Shown: one piece after another, positions 1-10,859 of the stretch
How positions within the stretch are numbered: position 1 is the stretch's first letter
Layout of the letters: each line of letters starts with the position of its first letter
NCBI GenBank assembly: GCA_036245525.1
Contig: BTPG01000007.1
Span: forward strand, 161,036,452 to 161,100,451
Source of the DNA: Semisulcospira habei
Taxonomy: Eukaryota; Mollusca; Gastropoda; Semisulcospiridae
Length of the DNA stretch: 64,000 nt
Direction: 5' to 3'
Made by a program: the position numbers and the translations under genes
The notes under the pieces: model-generated
The model's input: the letters and a program-made list of their open reading frames with translations, nothing else
The model's database searches: none
What the model was told of the DNA's origin: nothing

Positions 1-600
1 TTTTATGGAAAGAATCACGACAGACGCTCTGAAAGATCATGAAAGAACTGTCAGTATTGGAGTCAGAACAAACATGAACTTGCGTTTTGCGGACGACATC
101 GATGGCCTTGCAGGAACAGAGAAGGCGCTAGCTCAGCTGGTGAAAAAGCTGGACAGTACAGCCATTGCGTTTGGGATGGAAATCAGTGCAGAGAAGACCA
201 AACTGATGACCAATAACACCAGTGGCATTGGCAATCACATCATGATTGGAGGCCAAAAACTGGAAACAGTTAATAAATTTAAATACTTAGGAGCTATTGT
301 GACAGATGAGGGATCAAAACCAGAAATACTGTCTAGGATTGCGCAGACAACAGCACTGACAAGATTGAAGACCATATGGAAGAACAGAAACATCACACTC
401 TGCTCTAACTTAGTCTAAGATCAGACTGATGCGCTCATTAGTCATCTCAGTGTTCTTATGCCTGTGAGTCATGGACCCTCACAACAGACCTTGAAAGGAA
501 GATACAAGCCACTGAAATGAGATGTTTTCAAAGGCTGCTTGGCATTTCATAACATCACGAACCAGGAAGTGGGAAGCAGAATCAGGCAAGCCATCGGGGA
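1..600 (+). pseudogene. RTE-type LINE, C-terminal reverse transcriptase fragment (part 1)
   Basis: The reading frame from 5 to 418 shows the RT catalytic FADDI and the strongly typical RTE segments AEKTKLMTNNTSGI and FKYLGAIVTDEGSKPEILSR. After a stop at 416-418 the homology continues in other frames to about 600. It is 5' truncated by the window edge and interrupted at about 600 by inserted DNA. The rest of the element resumes at about 1440. It is a dead copy. Confidence 0.85.
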
Positions 601-899
601 CTACGAGTATGACAGGGTTCACAAACTTTTCATAAACGTTTCACAAACCCAAACTGAAGCCTGAAGGTTTACACACTTTAATTAGATCACTCTGTATCAG
701 CAGCTCATTTGAAGCTTTCATGCCTAATGCATGAAGAGATACCAAAATAAAAGAACGCTTAGCGAATGGCGGAGCTCGGTAGAAGCGTAAACAACCAATC
801 AGAATGTTCGGCAGAAAGACCATGCAGTCACTTTATGATCAGAGCTAAATATAGATCACTTACAACAAGCTTCAGCATGATCGTTTGCAATGGAATAGT
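600..899. other. Insert inside the RTE LINE, unrecognised
   Basis: About 300 bp separate the RTE fragment from the SINE-like element. No coding potential or clear repeat structure was seen. Confidence 0.4.
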
Positions 900-1288
900 C
901 ACAAATTGGGGGATTGATTGATTGGTTGTACATTGCTTAACGTCCCGACAGCAACAGTTGAAGGCTTTCTCAGGACGTGATTGAATGTATGTCGCCAGCC
1001 GGTCCAATACGTTAAATAAACCTACGACATGGGGACTAAATAAAGCTAAGACCATTTAGCAACACACATCCAATATCAAGAGCTACAGGCAGCGCAGACA
1101 GTCAGTAGGGAGAGTTTAAAAAAGGCAAATACAGGTGAATGGACCAAGGGTAGACAGAAACACATGCCCCAGAATCGGAAAGGAAACCCACCCTGTGGGG
1201 CTGACCAGGGTGACCCTGAGAACTAAAAAGTAGTTAACCCCACCCAAGTCCCCCAGGGCAGACCCGGGTGGGGGCACAAATTGGGGGA
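900..1288 (+). mobile_element. SINE-like element, copy 1, with 14-bp target duplication
   Basis: A 361-bp element (914-1274) is flanked by perfect 14-bp direct repeats CACAAATTGGGGGA at 900-913 and 1275-1288. It starts TTGATTGATTG, then GTACATTGCTTAACGTCCCG, and ends with CCCCAGGGCAGACCCGGG. A second, internally shorter copy lies at 51105-51400. Duplication length fits target-primed retroposition. No tRNA, 7SL or 5S head was recognised, so the polymerase source is unknown. Confidence 0.75.
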
Positions 1289-1439
1289 GAAAAAAAAAAG
1301 TAGACAAAAGTTTGCCAGCACTTTGTCATTTTTTACAGACTTTAAGGAAAAGGACTGAAATTGACAGACTTTCCAGGGGCGAGGGCCCTGAAAAAGCCTG
1401 GTCATTTTTTTTTAACAACTTTCACAAATGTTCACAGAC

Positions 1440-1690
1440 GGTACGGACCCTGTATGGTATGTGCATGTCACGCGTTCAGCAGGGCTTGCCAAAATAAACC
1501 TGCAAGGAGGACAAAGGATAGGAAGACAGAGGAAAAGATGGGAGGACAATATCTCAGAATGGACAGGACTGAAGCTGGGCGATACACTAAGGGCCGAGAA
1601 CAGAGAAGAATGGAGGGAGCTGGTTGCCAAGTCATTAGTGGTACCCCAACAGTCGGCAAGACTACGGGATATAGATATAGATAGATAGAA
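1440..1690 (+). pseudogene. RTE-type LINE, C-terminal tail (part 2)
   Basis: The frame from 1428 to 1688 encodes RTE tail motifs GRQRKRWEDNISEWTGLKL and NREEWRELVAKS. It ends in a short GATATAGATATAGATAGATAG tract. It completes the element begun at position 1. Confidence 0.85.
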
Positions 1691-1735
1691 ACACTGTATG
1701 GTACACAGGTTTAAAGAGATAATCACTGCCTTCAA

Positions 1736-2266
1736 TCAGTTGCGCTCGTAAGGGTACAGAGACGAGCAACAAAGCTGGTTAAAGAATGTAGAAATATGAC
1801 TTACTTAGATAGATTCAAATATTTTGGACTACACTCCATACGTGGACGTAGAATACGTAGAGACTTAATCCAAGTTTTTTAAATTTATAATGGCATCGAC
1901 GACCTAAATTGGAACGACTTTTTCAGTTGCAGCAGTTTTGTGACTGAACCCGAAACTCTGAAGGGAAAATCTGCCGTGTGCGGCATTGCAACACTCTAAC
2001 CTGCGGAAGTTTTGTTTTTCTAACAGAGTTGCCATTGTTTGGAATGAGTTACCAGTTTCATAAAAAAAAAAGCACCTTACTATAAATTCTTTTAAAAACC
2101 AGCTGGACAAATTACCAAAATTTAAAGATTTTCTATCCATAATGAATGATTTACTATAGGAAAATTTGCCGGCATGCCGCATAACGTAATAACACACCCA
2201 TAAAATAATTTTAAAAAGACAGGCCATTTGCAAAGGCCTCGCGGCCTCTTTTGTCCTCACACACAC
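1736..2266 (+). pseudogene. LINE C-terminal fragment, CR1/Jockey-like
   Basis: Conceptual translation shows VQRRATKLVKECRNMTYLDR, followed by RGRRIRRDLIQVF and a broken tail that reads like the C-terminus of CR1/Jockey-type LINE proteins. Several stops are present. Family assignment is from recognised phrasing only. Confidence 0.55.
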
Positions 2267-3587
2267 TACTACTATACTAGTACCACGTTATGGTGATGGC
2301 GAGGATCTAGACGGACGTTCGTGCCCAAGTCACGTGCGTAGACTTAACTAGTTAAAGCTGCAGCCGTCGTAAAAATCTAATTTTCTTTAAAAGTCGATGT
2401 CGAAAAGCAAATAAGACTAAACTCGCACAGAAGACTTACCTCTTACTGTACTCAGTACCAGTTATGCCCTATTTACTGATCTATTATCACTAGAAACAGA
2501 AAAGAAAGAGGTCTTCTTAGCCCGCGCAATTTTTGACGGAAGTTTAGCAGTAAAGGGACATCACTCCGATCAGTCTGGTTATACATCAACATGTATTTGA
2601 ATGGAGTCGGTATATATAGTCAGACCCTTCGTGCCACGTCTTGTAAGGGAACTGCTATTGAGTACCTAGACACAAAATAATCAAGTGTTATTGTTTCGCA
2701 TTCAAGTTGTATTAGTAAGCCGTTTTCCACTGATGATAACACGTCGATTACTTCCCTTGCTACAAGATCGGACTGTCTAAAGACCGTCGAAATAACCTCT
2801 CCTAAGTCAAAATAATCACATAATATTAAGTACTTAAAGTCAAAATAATCTTATATTTGAAGTTTTAGGTGGAATAAAAGTTGTTTACTTAGTGTTAGAA
2901 AGCTTCGAAGGGCTTGTTCTTTGAGCCTCTTGTTCCGTGTTGGTATTTTAGGCGACTTCGCCCAGACCCTTTGTCCCAAACACATCTCGTTCTGTTTGAC
3001 TTTTCACCCATCGATACTGTTTACGGAAGATTTCAATGGACCATGATAATCGGCTGACATTAGTATAAAAAATCACTGGACCATTTCTGAGCTCAAGTAT
3101 GAAAAGTAAAGGAAAAGTTTCAGAGTTCGTTTTTTGAAGGCCGGAACCCAAAACTTATGTTAATACACGATACATAGGGACAATTGAGTAGACTGCTTAA
3201 ATTTTTCTCTTTCTCCTTTCTTGTTGTGGTTGTCTTTGTGGTGGTGGTGGTGGTGGTTGTGTTGGTGGACAATTGCCATTTCAGAAGAGGATTTTTTTCT
3301 GTTTACTGTTTTGAACTGCTTCCAACAATATCATCTTCCTTTCCACTATTGTGACAATTGCAACATAATTGAATATGTATAAGTTACAAAATCTAAGAAG
3401 CACACTGAAAATGGTTTGCATAGAAATTGGTTATGTTGTATTAGTAAACTGTTTTCTGCCAACAATGATTACTTCCCTGTTTTAGGTGCAATGCGTGCCA
3501 TAACAACGGCGTTCTCTGCCTTACATAGTTCCCAAATTTTAGAGGCGTCACCTAACAATGTACCAGTCACAGGAGATGGGTCGACTA
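2267..3587. other. AT-rich DNA with no recognised gene
   Basis: No convincing coding region or structured repeat is seen. There is a short GTGGTGGTGG run near 3240-3260. Confidence 0.5.
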
Positions 3588-3672
3588 TAATAATTCATGG
3601 GTAGTGCCAGATTAGCTTAGAACCGTTAGGCGCGAAGCCAATCTGACACTACCCTTGAATTATCATGGTCGA
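3588..3672. repeat. Palindromic MITE, family 1 (decayed)
   Basis: Arms resembling TTCAAGGGTAGTGCCAGATT and its complement flank a degenerate loop. It is the most diverged member of the family common in the DHX37 introns. Confidence 0.7.
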
Positions 3673-4222
3673 TCCACCTCGTGCTGTGGTGCGTCGGCAC
3701 TAAATTGGTGGTAATATACTGCTCATGTTTACACCCGTTTTTCTTAGCTAGCTGTCGAGCTGGAAAGATCGATCTCTTCCTAGTCAAGTGTCAAGTAAGT
3801 TGGTAACCCACTGGTTGAGGCCGGCATATACATAGTAAACAAAGTTTTTGTTACATTTTTAAAAAAATTGTATTGTAAGGTGTCTCGAGGCGCACATATC
3901 CATTTCAAGATGCTCAAGGCGCCACTGGGATGGACGCTGGAGCTTTGAAAGCCTGCTGCTCAAAGCGCTACTCTATGTACAAACCTCCACCCGCTATTAA
4001 CTTCAGCGCATGCGATATATTTCTGTTTTCATTCCACCGGCCCCAACAGGCCAACTCTTTTCCAATAGTGGTGAGGTGGGATTTTTAATGTCAGCACTTG
4101 ATAATAATGCATAAGGCACACAGACGCACAATCAACCAAACACACACTCTCTAAAGGTTCACTTGCTTCAGTTTTATTGCCAACAACACGCACACAATGC
4201 TGTCTGTTCTCACCTGTCTATC
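3673..4222. other. Unannotated intergenic DNA
   Basis: No gene, RNA or element was recognised. Confidence 0.4.
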
Positions 4223-4232
4223 ACACACGCAT

Positions 4233-4312
<80 letters not shown>
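4223..4312. repeat. (CA)n microsatellite
   Basis: A nearly pure CA dinucleotide tract of about 90 bp, with GCATG interruption at its left end. Confidence 0.97.
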
Positions 4313-4314
<2 letters not shown>

Positions 4315-4620
4315 AGTGTAAACTTTGTACACATAACAATCATGAAATCAAAAGTGTTTCAATCGCGAAGCTTGGCATCAGAAACTGTGCGAATACTCAA
4401 TCTTCACTCCAGAACGTGACTTACTCCTTGACAATTGAAAGACCACATCCTGGGTTCATGCACTTCAGCCTGAACCAATACAGCCACGCAGGCCAGGATC
4501 ATGATAGTTCAAAGGCACCCCCTGATTAGACATCTGGCATTGTCTTTATCCATCTCCAGCCTTTGGTACACAAGTTGAAGACAGCAGAACCTGTTTTAAG
4601 TCACCGCCCTTATGATGGAT

Positions 4621-4688
4621 CACCTGTCATTAAAGACCATCATTTAAGTAGCTGTAACCACCTAAATGATGGTCTTTAATGACAGGTG
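4621..4688. repeat. Perfect hairpin, 26-bp arms
   Basis: Left arm 4621-4646 and right arm 4663-4688 are exact reverse complements with a 16-nt loop. Pieces of the same arm (CACCTGTC..TTAA, TTTAGATGGTCCTTAATGAC) recur near 18382 and 18967, so it is a dispersed foldback. Confidence 0.85.
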
Positions 4689-4744
4689 ACAATTTTTGCC
4701 CATCAAGACTTCTCTTGAGAGAGGACCTGTCTTTTAAAACCACT

Positions 4745-4950
4745 ATTGTTTCCTCAAATCACATTACCGATGACATTACCATTAGGAATGGTGTCTTAGC
4801 TAGCATAATTTTAGCAAAAAATCGTTTGTGTACCTGTGGCAGGGTAGGCAACAAGGGCGCCACAAGCCCAGCCAGTATCCCGAGTAGCCTCCCTTCCATC
4901 CCCATCCGGGCCACTGCCCACCGGATACTCGCCAGTCTGTTTTCATAGCT
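4745..4950 (+). repeat. DIRS D terminal inverted repeat (left)
   Basis: It pairs with about 10335-10530: the segments GAGTAGCCTCCCTTCC/CGGATACTCGCCAGTCTG here match the reverse complement near 10340-10410. Confidence 0.75.
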
Positions 4951-5324
4951 AGCCTTGGACGGTTGTGTACCTACTCTACTGCGCTTGGGCTGAGTACGGT
5001 GTGACCGGTTGCTTCGTTGCGTTGCTTCCGCACACTCTGTGCTGGCCTGAGTTACACTGTTCATGGGCTAGCTGGGATTTAATGTGAACGAACGAGAGAT
5101 ATCGCATTAGGTGCAGCCTGCGAGGAATTCCGTGTTCTTGTGGTGTGGCGTCTTGGACTTGCTCACCGGGACAGTACCTGCGGGGATCAGTGTTCACGGT
5201 TTGAGCTCGGCTTCAGCTTGGAGTGTCCTCTGCCACAGGGGGCTAGGGAGCTTCGCCCCTACACCTCTACGACACGGGGGTACCTTGACAATGACTAGAC
5301 CGAATGACACCCTGACGTGACAAG

Positions 5325-5495
5325 GTAAAACTGCGGTGGCTGCCCTCGACCGGCGCTCTGGGAGGAGATAGAGCGCCAGGCGTCGGCACACCCGTGCATT
5401 TCGCTTGTGCTCGTTTCGCCATTTCCTCGCATATGCGGTTGCGTGGCCTCGGGGGCCACGCTCGACCTCCTCTCACTATGCACTATGTTTTGCAG
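5325..5495 (+). other. Relic of DIRS ORF1 leader intron (copy D)
   Basis: Donor ACAAG|GTAAAA and acceptor GTTTTGCAG|TTAC, 171 nt apart, at the place where copies A, B, E and F carry the same intron. The expected ATG of the 8-nt stub is GTG here. The sequence after the acceptor is a decayed zinc-finger exon. Confidence 0.6.
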
Positions 5496-5819
5496 TTACA
5501 ATTACGCCCCTGCACGCTTGTGGCCGGGTGACCTACATGCCATATGCTCACCCTGTGCTGGCGGTGCCTCCACCAACCCATGGCCTACCAGCGCCCCCTG
5601 GCAGGAGGAACACTGGTCGCGGCGAGGAGACGTTGCCCCTGGAGGTGGTCATTCGGGTGACACGGGCTACGACGGACGCTAACGAGGCTATAGCATCAGA
5701 CAGATGGCATGCCACCTCCCGATATGTCGTGAGTGAATCCCCGGCGGTGGACACTCAACGGCGCAAGCCGCGGTCGTCGCCGACACTAGGACTTCGGGCA
5801 GACGGCGCGCCAGCTTGAG

Positions 5820-6690
5820 GAGCAATGTGAGTACACGTTTGAGTCTGTTCCACAGAGTGTAGGTGCGATCGGGACGCAACAGCATGCACGTAGCCTTCCA
5901 GCCCCCGGACTGTTGCGCAGTACCGTGGGTCACCGATGGGGCACCGCTCGGTCAGGTGCTGTTGACGAGTCTCCCCACCTGCGAGATAGATCGCCCTGCC
6001 TAGCCTTCACGGGTGGGTACCTGGGGTGAGACGGCCTGGACGAACCTCGGACTCAAAGCGCACGACGCACCAGCGGCAGGAGCAATGTGAGTAAACAATT
6101 CGAGTCTGTGCCGCAGAGTGCTGGCGCGACCGGGACACAGCCAGCATGCATGTAGCCTTCCAGCCCCCGGACCGTTGTGCAGTACCGTGGACCTGGAGTA
6201 AATGCTGGATCATTGGGGTGCCGCTCGTCAGGTGCTGTTGACGTGTCTTGCCTCTGGGAGATAGATCGCCCTGCCTACCCTCCATTGTGGAGGGTACTTG
6301 GGGTCAGAAGGCCTGAACGGACAAGAGATATTGCCCTGCCTACTCTCCATTTCGCGAGGGTACTTGGGGTCTGTAGCCCTGAATGAACGAGAGATATCGC
6401 CCCACCTACCCTCCATTACGGGAGGGTACTTGGGGTCAGAAGAGACGAATGAACGAGAGATAACGCCCTGCCTACCCTCCATTACAGGAGGGTACTTGGG
6501 GTCAGATGGCCTGGACGAACTTCGGACCTCGGCCTCGAAGTGGACGTGCGCAAGCGTCCAGAGCAATGTGAGGGAACGCTTTCAGTCTGTTCCACAGAGT
6601 GCTTGCGTGATCGAGACACAGCCAGCTTGCACATAGCCTTCCAGCCCCCGGACTGTTGCACTGTACCGTGGATCTGGAGCGGATTGGTTC
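5820..6690 (+). repeat. Triplicated ~110-bp segments and ~75-bp minisatellite in DIRS D ORF1
   Basis: A segment starting GAGCAATGTGAG and running to CAGCCCCCGGACTGTTG occurs three times (about 5818-5937, 6081-6191, 6560-6675). Between copies 2 and 3, at 6257-6510, lie four tandem units of TACCCTCCATTACGGGAGGG-TACTTGGGGTC. Translated on the minus strand the unit reads SDPKYPPVMEGRQG, a DP-containing repeat like those in the other DIRS ORF1s. Confidence 0.75.
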
Positions 6691-7430
6691 GGCGTAAGTA
6701 CACACGTAAGGCTTTTACCGGGTCCTGTTGTCTGGCTTCCCTGTTCGGGTTTATCGCCTTTAGGGGCCAGACAGTGATCACCTGGGGGGCGGACAATGGG
6801 ACTGCGTATTGGCCAGGAAGGCCAGGTCCGTCAGTAGCTGCACAGAGCTGTCCGTCCTGAACTGCAGCAGAGTGTGCCGAAGGCGCATGCAGCTCCCTCA
6901 CTCTGGAGGCCGTGGCAAGGGTGAGAAGAAGCAGGTCTTCTGCGTTATGTAGGCCACCAGGTCAGGGATGTCTTAGCACTTGCCGGGGTCCGAGCGGCCC
7001 AAGGGTCGGGATGTGTCGGCAATCAGGTGAGGTAGCCCCTGATGGTGATCGGTGCCAAGTGCTGCTCGGCAAAGCCAGAGGAAGAACTCGGCCAGCTGTG
7101 GGATGTCCGATCGGTAGGAGCGAGGTATCGGTCATCGCACCAAGACTCCAGGATTCGCCATGTTCCTCCGTAGCCTCGAAGGGTCGAGGGTCTGCGGCCT
7201 GCAGCGATAGCTTCCACTGCTGCACTCGAGAAGCGACTAGCGGTGAGGGTGTGCCCCACCGTCTCCAGGCGTGTAGTAGGAATTGCTCGGGAACGGAAAG
7301 CATGGCGCCTGCCTTGGTTGCTTGAGCTTCGAGCGTGGTGTGGGGGGGAGGGGGGTCCGGTGGCGAGGTTCAGAAGGAGGTGGCTCGGTGGTCCAAGACT
7401 TGATCCATCAGAACGGGCCACTAACAATCA
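6684..7430 (-). pseudogene. DIRS D tyrosine recombinase remnant
   Basis: Minus-strand sequence parallels copy A's recombinase: RFSSAAVEAIAAGRRPSTLR, ILESWCDDRYLAPTD and [11 protein letters not shown]. The homology stops at about 6684, before the H-x-x-R and Y catalytic boxes, so the C-terminal half is lost. Frameshifts are present. Confidence 0.8.
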
Positions 7431-7445
7431 AATTGCGATGCCTCC

Positions 7446-8160
7446 CTAGAGCTTGCGCAGGACCTGGGGGACCAGCACCGTGGACGGGTAGGCAGACGCG
7501 ATGAGAGCTTCACAGGAGAAGGGGAGTGCATCTACTGCCCAGGCTAGGGGGGCCGGGATGGGCGAGACGACGAGGGGCAACTGGCGGTTCCACCTCGTCA
7601 TGAAGAGGTCGACCAGAGGAGACTCCCACGCCATACAGATCATCTGAAAGGTGTCCGGACGTAGTGCCCAATCGGTGTGAAAAAGCTGTCCGGGCCGCGA
7701 GAGGGAGACTGCGAGGCCAAACAGATGTCCAGGAAACTTCTCACTCGGAGAGGGAGGTCGCGATCTGCGCCCGACTGGGGAACATGGTAAAGAAGAAAGC
7801 TGAGGGTGGGGAAGCAAGGCCCGCCCTGCTTCTGGGTGTAGGAGACCACTGTGGCGCTGTTGGAGGACGAGCAGTTCCCGGCGTCCGAGAGTGGTGTCCC
7901 AGGCGAGGAGGGCTTGCCAACTCACGTGCAGCTCCAACAAGTAGAAACATTAGTCCGCGATGTCCGTGGTCCAGCCGCCGGAACCCGGAGAACATTGGCA
8001 GCAGGAGCGCATGCCAGCCAACGCGGCTAGTGTTGACGCAGAGGGACAACTGCGGGGGTGGAGGGAAGAGAGGAACTCCAGTCGCGAGTCATCGGGATCC
8101 GCCCACCGGAGGAGGGAGGGGCAACGGAAGCACTGGCCCTCGAGTCTCGATGTCGCCAGC
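7446..8160 (-). pseudogene. DIRS D RNase H and methyltransferase-like remnant
   Basis: The 164-codon minus frame 7940-7446 contains LELHVSWQALLAWDTTLGRR and [19 protein letters not shown], then AWAVDALPFS, matching the end of RNase H and the following domain in copy A. Upstream pieces to 8160 are frameshifted. Confidence 0.75.
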
Positions 8161-8189
8161 CGAGAGTCGCCAGTGAAGAAGTAGGTACC

Positions 8190-8664
8190 GTTAAAGTGGA
8201 CGAGAGTAGAGATGGCCACGGGGGAGTAGGTCTGCTGCCGCACTCATCAGGCCCAGGAGCTGCAACCACACTCTGGCGGAGACCAACTCCAGTAGAACAC
8301 TAACCGAACCAGGTTCGCCAACTGCCGTATCTGCGGTTCCGGTAGTCTCCCAGGTTGAGGTCCGTCCGGAACGCCATGTCCAGGTGAACGAAGCGGCGGG
8401 AGGGGGTGAGGTCCGACCTGCCCACGTTGACCAAGACGCCAAGTCTGTCGAGAAGGTCCGTCAAGGAGTCTCCATCCTTCTCCAAGGCGGCCGCCAATTG
8501 GTTGCGCCGGGGCAGATCATCAAGGAATTTGAAGGTGGCTCGGGGACGTCCGTTGGGACGCGGCGAGAAAGCCGTCCTCAGAGATGAACCTGTTCCGTGC
8601 CGAGAGGTCGAAGATTGGGAGCCCCGTGCCTCTGAGCTTGGGAACCAGAAGGAGACGGCTGTAT
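8190..8664 (-). pseudogene. DIRS D reverse transcriptase remnant
   Basis: Frames on the minus strand give FVHLDMAFRTDLN and LYSRLLLVPKLRGTGLPIFD-like stretches that align with copy A RT. The YLDD core is missing. The N-terminal end is cut by the 5S rRNA insert at 8665. Confidence 0.75.
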
Positions 8665-8665
8665 A

Positions 8666-8784
8666 ACGCCAACAGCACTTGGTGTTCCCAGGCGGTCACC
8701 CATCCAAGGACTAACCGAGCCCGACGTTGCTTAACTTCGGTGATCAGACGAGAACCGGTGTATTCAAAGTGGTGGGCCATCGGC
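8666..8784 (-). rRNA. 5S rRNA sequence, full length, fused to tRNA (retrocopy)
   Basis: The minus strand from 8784 to 8666 is 119 nt and matches the whole of an invertebrate 5S rRNA, including TGATCACCGAAGTTAAGCAA and the internal control region CTTGGATGGGTGACCGCCTG, ending GTGCTGTTGGC. The 5' end begins directly after the CCA of the adjacent tRNA. It lies inside a dead DIRS, so it is best read as a retrocopied piece, not a 5S locus. Confidence 0.9.
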
Positions 8785-8859
8785 TGGCTCCCCGGCGGGG
8801 AACCGAACCCCGGTCGCCTGCGGGACAGGCGGGAATACTTACCACTATACTACCGAGGA
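8785..8859 (-). tRNA. tRNA-Asp(GTC)-like sequence with encoded CCA, fused to 5S rRNA
   Basis: The minus strand from 8859 to 8788 is 72 nt, the length of animal tRNA-Asp: it begins TCCTCGGTAGTATAGTGG (A box), carries anticodon-loop CTGTCCC with GTC, a B box GGTTCGGTTCC and an acceptor end CGGGGAG. Positions 8787-8785 read CCA, normally added after transcription, then 5S rRNA starts at once. One anticodon-stem pair is a mismatch. Confidence 0.88.
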
Positions 8860-8860
8860 G

Positions 8861-9640
8861 AAGGCCGGGGGGGTCGCCATGCGTAACCACCTTCGAGGCA
8901 TCCTACTGCAACCGCACGGGAATCTCTCCTCGAAGAGCGGCTGCCTGAGCCGGTCCAAAGGGATGGAGTCCGCACAGGGCCGCAACATAGGGGGCGGCTG
9001 GGGATGGGGGCGGGCGGGGACATCCGGTGGCAGGTGCGGGTATCCACGCCTGGAGGACGGATGAGAGGAGGACCTAACAGTCAGTAGGGAGAGAAGCAGG
9101 GCCTGCGAGCGGCAGAACCAGGAGGAGACGAAGCAGGTGGGCCAAAGGTCCCTGTAAGCGTCCTTCACCGTCTGCCAGGCAGGATTGAAGTGTAGCAGTT
9201 CGCAGAAAGGGGCCAGACGTACTGTCTGCGTAGGTGTGGCGGCATCGGGCATGGTGTGGACGGAAGCATGGCAAGCCGCCCGGGCGGCCAGGGCGAAGGC
9301 GAGGACGTCTCCTAACAGCGGAGTGAAACGACGGGCGCCAGGCTTTCTCCACACGAGAGACGAGGGTTTGGGTAACCAAGTCGAGCAATCCTGCACACAT
9401 GAGGGCGTTGCGGAAGAGGGACGCTGTCTAATCCAGACCGGGTGGGAAGCAATGCCACGAAGCGCGAAGTCCATCCGTGTGTAACTGCGCCGGGGGATCC
9501 ACAAGGCCGAGAGTGTCCTCTTGGGGCGGGTAAGTCTGAGGCCGAGGAGTGCAGGAAACAAGGAGCCCGAAGCAGACCTGGTCGCCGGGTGGGGAGCGTG
9601 AACGAACTTGTCCGAAGGCACCCAGAGAAGAACCACAGAA
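8861..9640 (-). pseudogene. DIRS D ORF1 C-terminal remnant
   Basis: A 263-codon minus frame (9636-8848) and its neighbours contain CDLFRKTALMCAGLL-like and LGDVLAFALAARAACHASVH stretches that match copy A ORF1 ([19 protein letters not shown]). Frames are shifted at least once. Confidence 0.7.
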
Positions 9641-10110
9641 GTAACAACAGTTCAAAGCACCCGAGCACAACACACCACCGGGAACAGAGGCTCCAAGTCA
9701 GCGCAGGCACAACCGGCGCAGAACCCTACACAGCCGTAGGGAAACTGCAGAGGACGAACGCACGTCTGCACTACACATCCTGCGCACTAACAGAGAGCAC
9801 CAGAGAAGAAGAAGCACACAAGGAACAACAGTCCAATAGCGCCAGGCAAGGCTGTGAGCACACAGCCGGAACCAAGTCTCTCAGGGCGCAGGGAACACAG
9901 CGCACAACGCCAGCTGGAAGAAGCACACAAGTGGCAAAAGTCTAAGCCTCCAAGGCCAGGAAGAATAACTTGACCAAGTCTCGTAAGTCGCAGGTACAAC
10001 CGGTGCAGAACCATACACAGCCGTAGGCTCAACACTGCAGTAGGCTAACACACGTCTTAACTCCGTAAGCTAAAGGAATAAAACTGGCGTGTCTGCGCAA
10101 GGCAGTTACA
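9640..10110 (-). repeat. DIRS D leader with ~288-bp direct duplication
   Basis: The segment CACAACCGGCGCAGAACCCT at about 9708 and its relative at about 9996 (ACAACCGGTGCAGAACCATA) show a direct duplication about 288 bp apart. No intact ORF. Confidence 0.55.
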
Positions 10111-10535
10111 CGTATGGGTGGGAAGGGAGGCTACCCGGGGTACTGGGTCACGGCACCCTTAGGTTGCCTCCCCTGGCTCTATAGGTACACATCGTAAGTT
10201 TTTGGGTAAAATTATGTAAGCTATAGGATGGTTCCATAAAGTAATGGCATCGGTAATGTTTTTGAAGAAACAAATACTTACCGATGACATTACTCGGATG
10301 ACCCTCCCGCCTGCCGCTAGTCAGCTAAGTAAACAGACTGGCGAGTATCCGGTGGGCAGTGGCTACTCGGGATACTGGCTAGGCTTGTGGCGCCCCTTGT
10401 TGCCTCCCCTGCCACAGGTACACAACCGATTTTTGGCTAAAATTATGCTAGCTAAGACACCATTCCTAACGGTAATGTCATCGCTAAGTATTTTTCAAAA
10501 AAATACATTTTAGAGAAAAATTCATTTTTCTTGCA
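10110..10535 (+). repeat. DIRS D right-side terminal repeats and ICR-like junction
   Basis: A left-type end in reverse (to 10270, ..GGTAATGTTTTTGAAGAAAC) abuts a right-type end in reverse (TACTTACCGATGACATTAC, 10271 onward), the arrangement of a DIRS internal complementary region. The right terminal repeat follows, to about 10535. Confidence 0.7.
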
Positions 10536-10539
10536 AGAA

Positions 10540-10859
10540 ACCAGTTGCTCAAAATAGGTCCTACAGTGTCTCCCACATATCGAAAGAATCTTCAATTAGA
10601 AGTTCATAGTTTAAAGCATTTCACTGGTAAGCAACATCAATGGCTATCTGCACTGACTGTATGCATAAGCAGTTTCTGCATGATTATTCCTTGGCAACTG
10701 TATGAAGTTGTTCACTCCTTAGACACATAAGCCACTTGTCCAAACCTTGTGCACACTGGTACATAGCTGTGCCTATGTCTGAAAGGCGTGCATAACAATG
10801 CCTATCCTCACTGCAATCTCTGTTCATTCATTATCAGGACACAGTCTACAGCTGCTTGT
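10540..10859 (-). other. Probable DHX37 3' UTR / downstream sequence
   Basis: This lies between the DHX37 stop codon and the edge of the decayed DIRS composite. No other gene or repeat was recognised. The only canonical AATAAA seen is the one overlapping the stop, so the transcript end is undetermined. Confidence 0.4.

Larger units (their letters stand above)
4745..10535. mobile_element. Composite of two decayed, oppositely oriented DIRS elements (D)
   Basis: The left end (4745 onward, ACATTACCGATGACATTACC) and the right end (10271-10535) are inverted repeats in plus orientation with a plus-strand ORF1 leader at about 5300-5620. From about 6684 to 10270 the recombinase, RNase H, RT and ORF1 remnants all read on the minus strand and end in a second left-type terminal repeat at 10110-10270. 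Two partial elements, or one whose interior was inverted, explain this. All ORFs are broken. Confidence 0.75.

Noticed and set aside
4177..4529. Threonine-histidine or valine-cysteine repeat proteins
   Set aside because: They are translations of the CA microsatellite in different frames.
8666..8784. Genuine 5S rRNA gene locus
   Set aside because: Only one unit, joined to a tRNA with encoded CCA, within a dead DIRS; no array, no T-run terminator directly after it.
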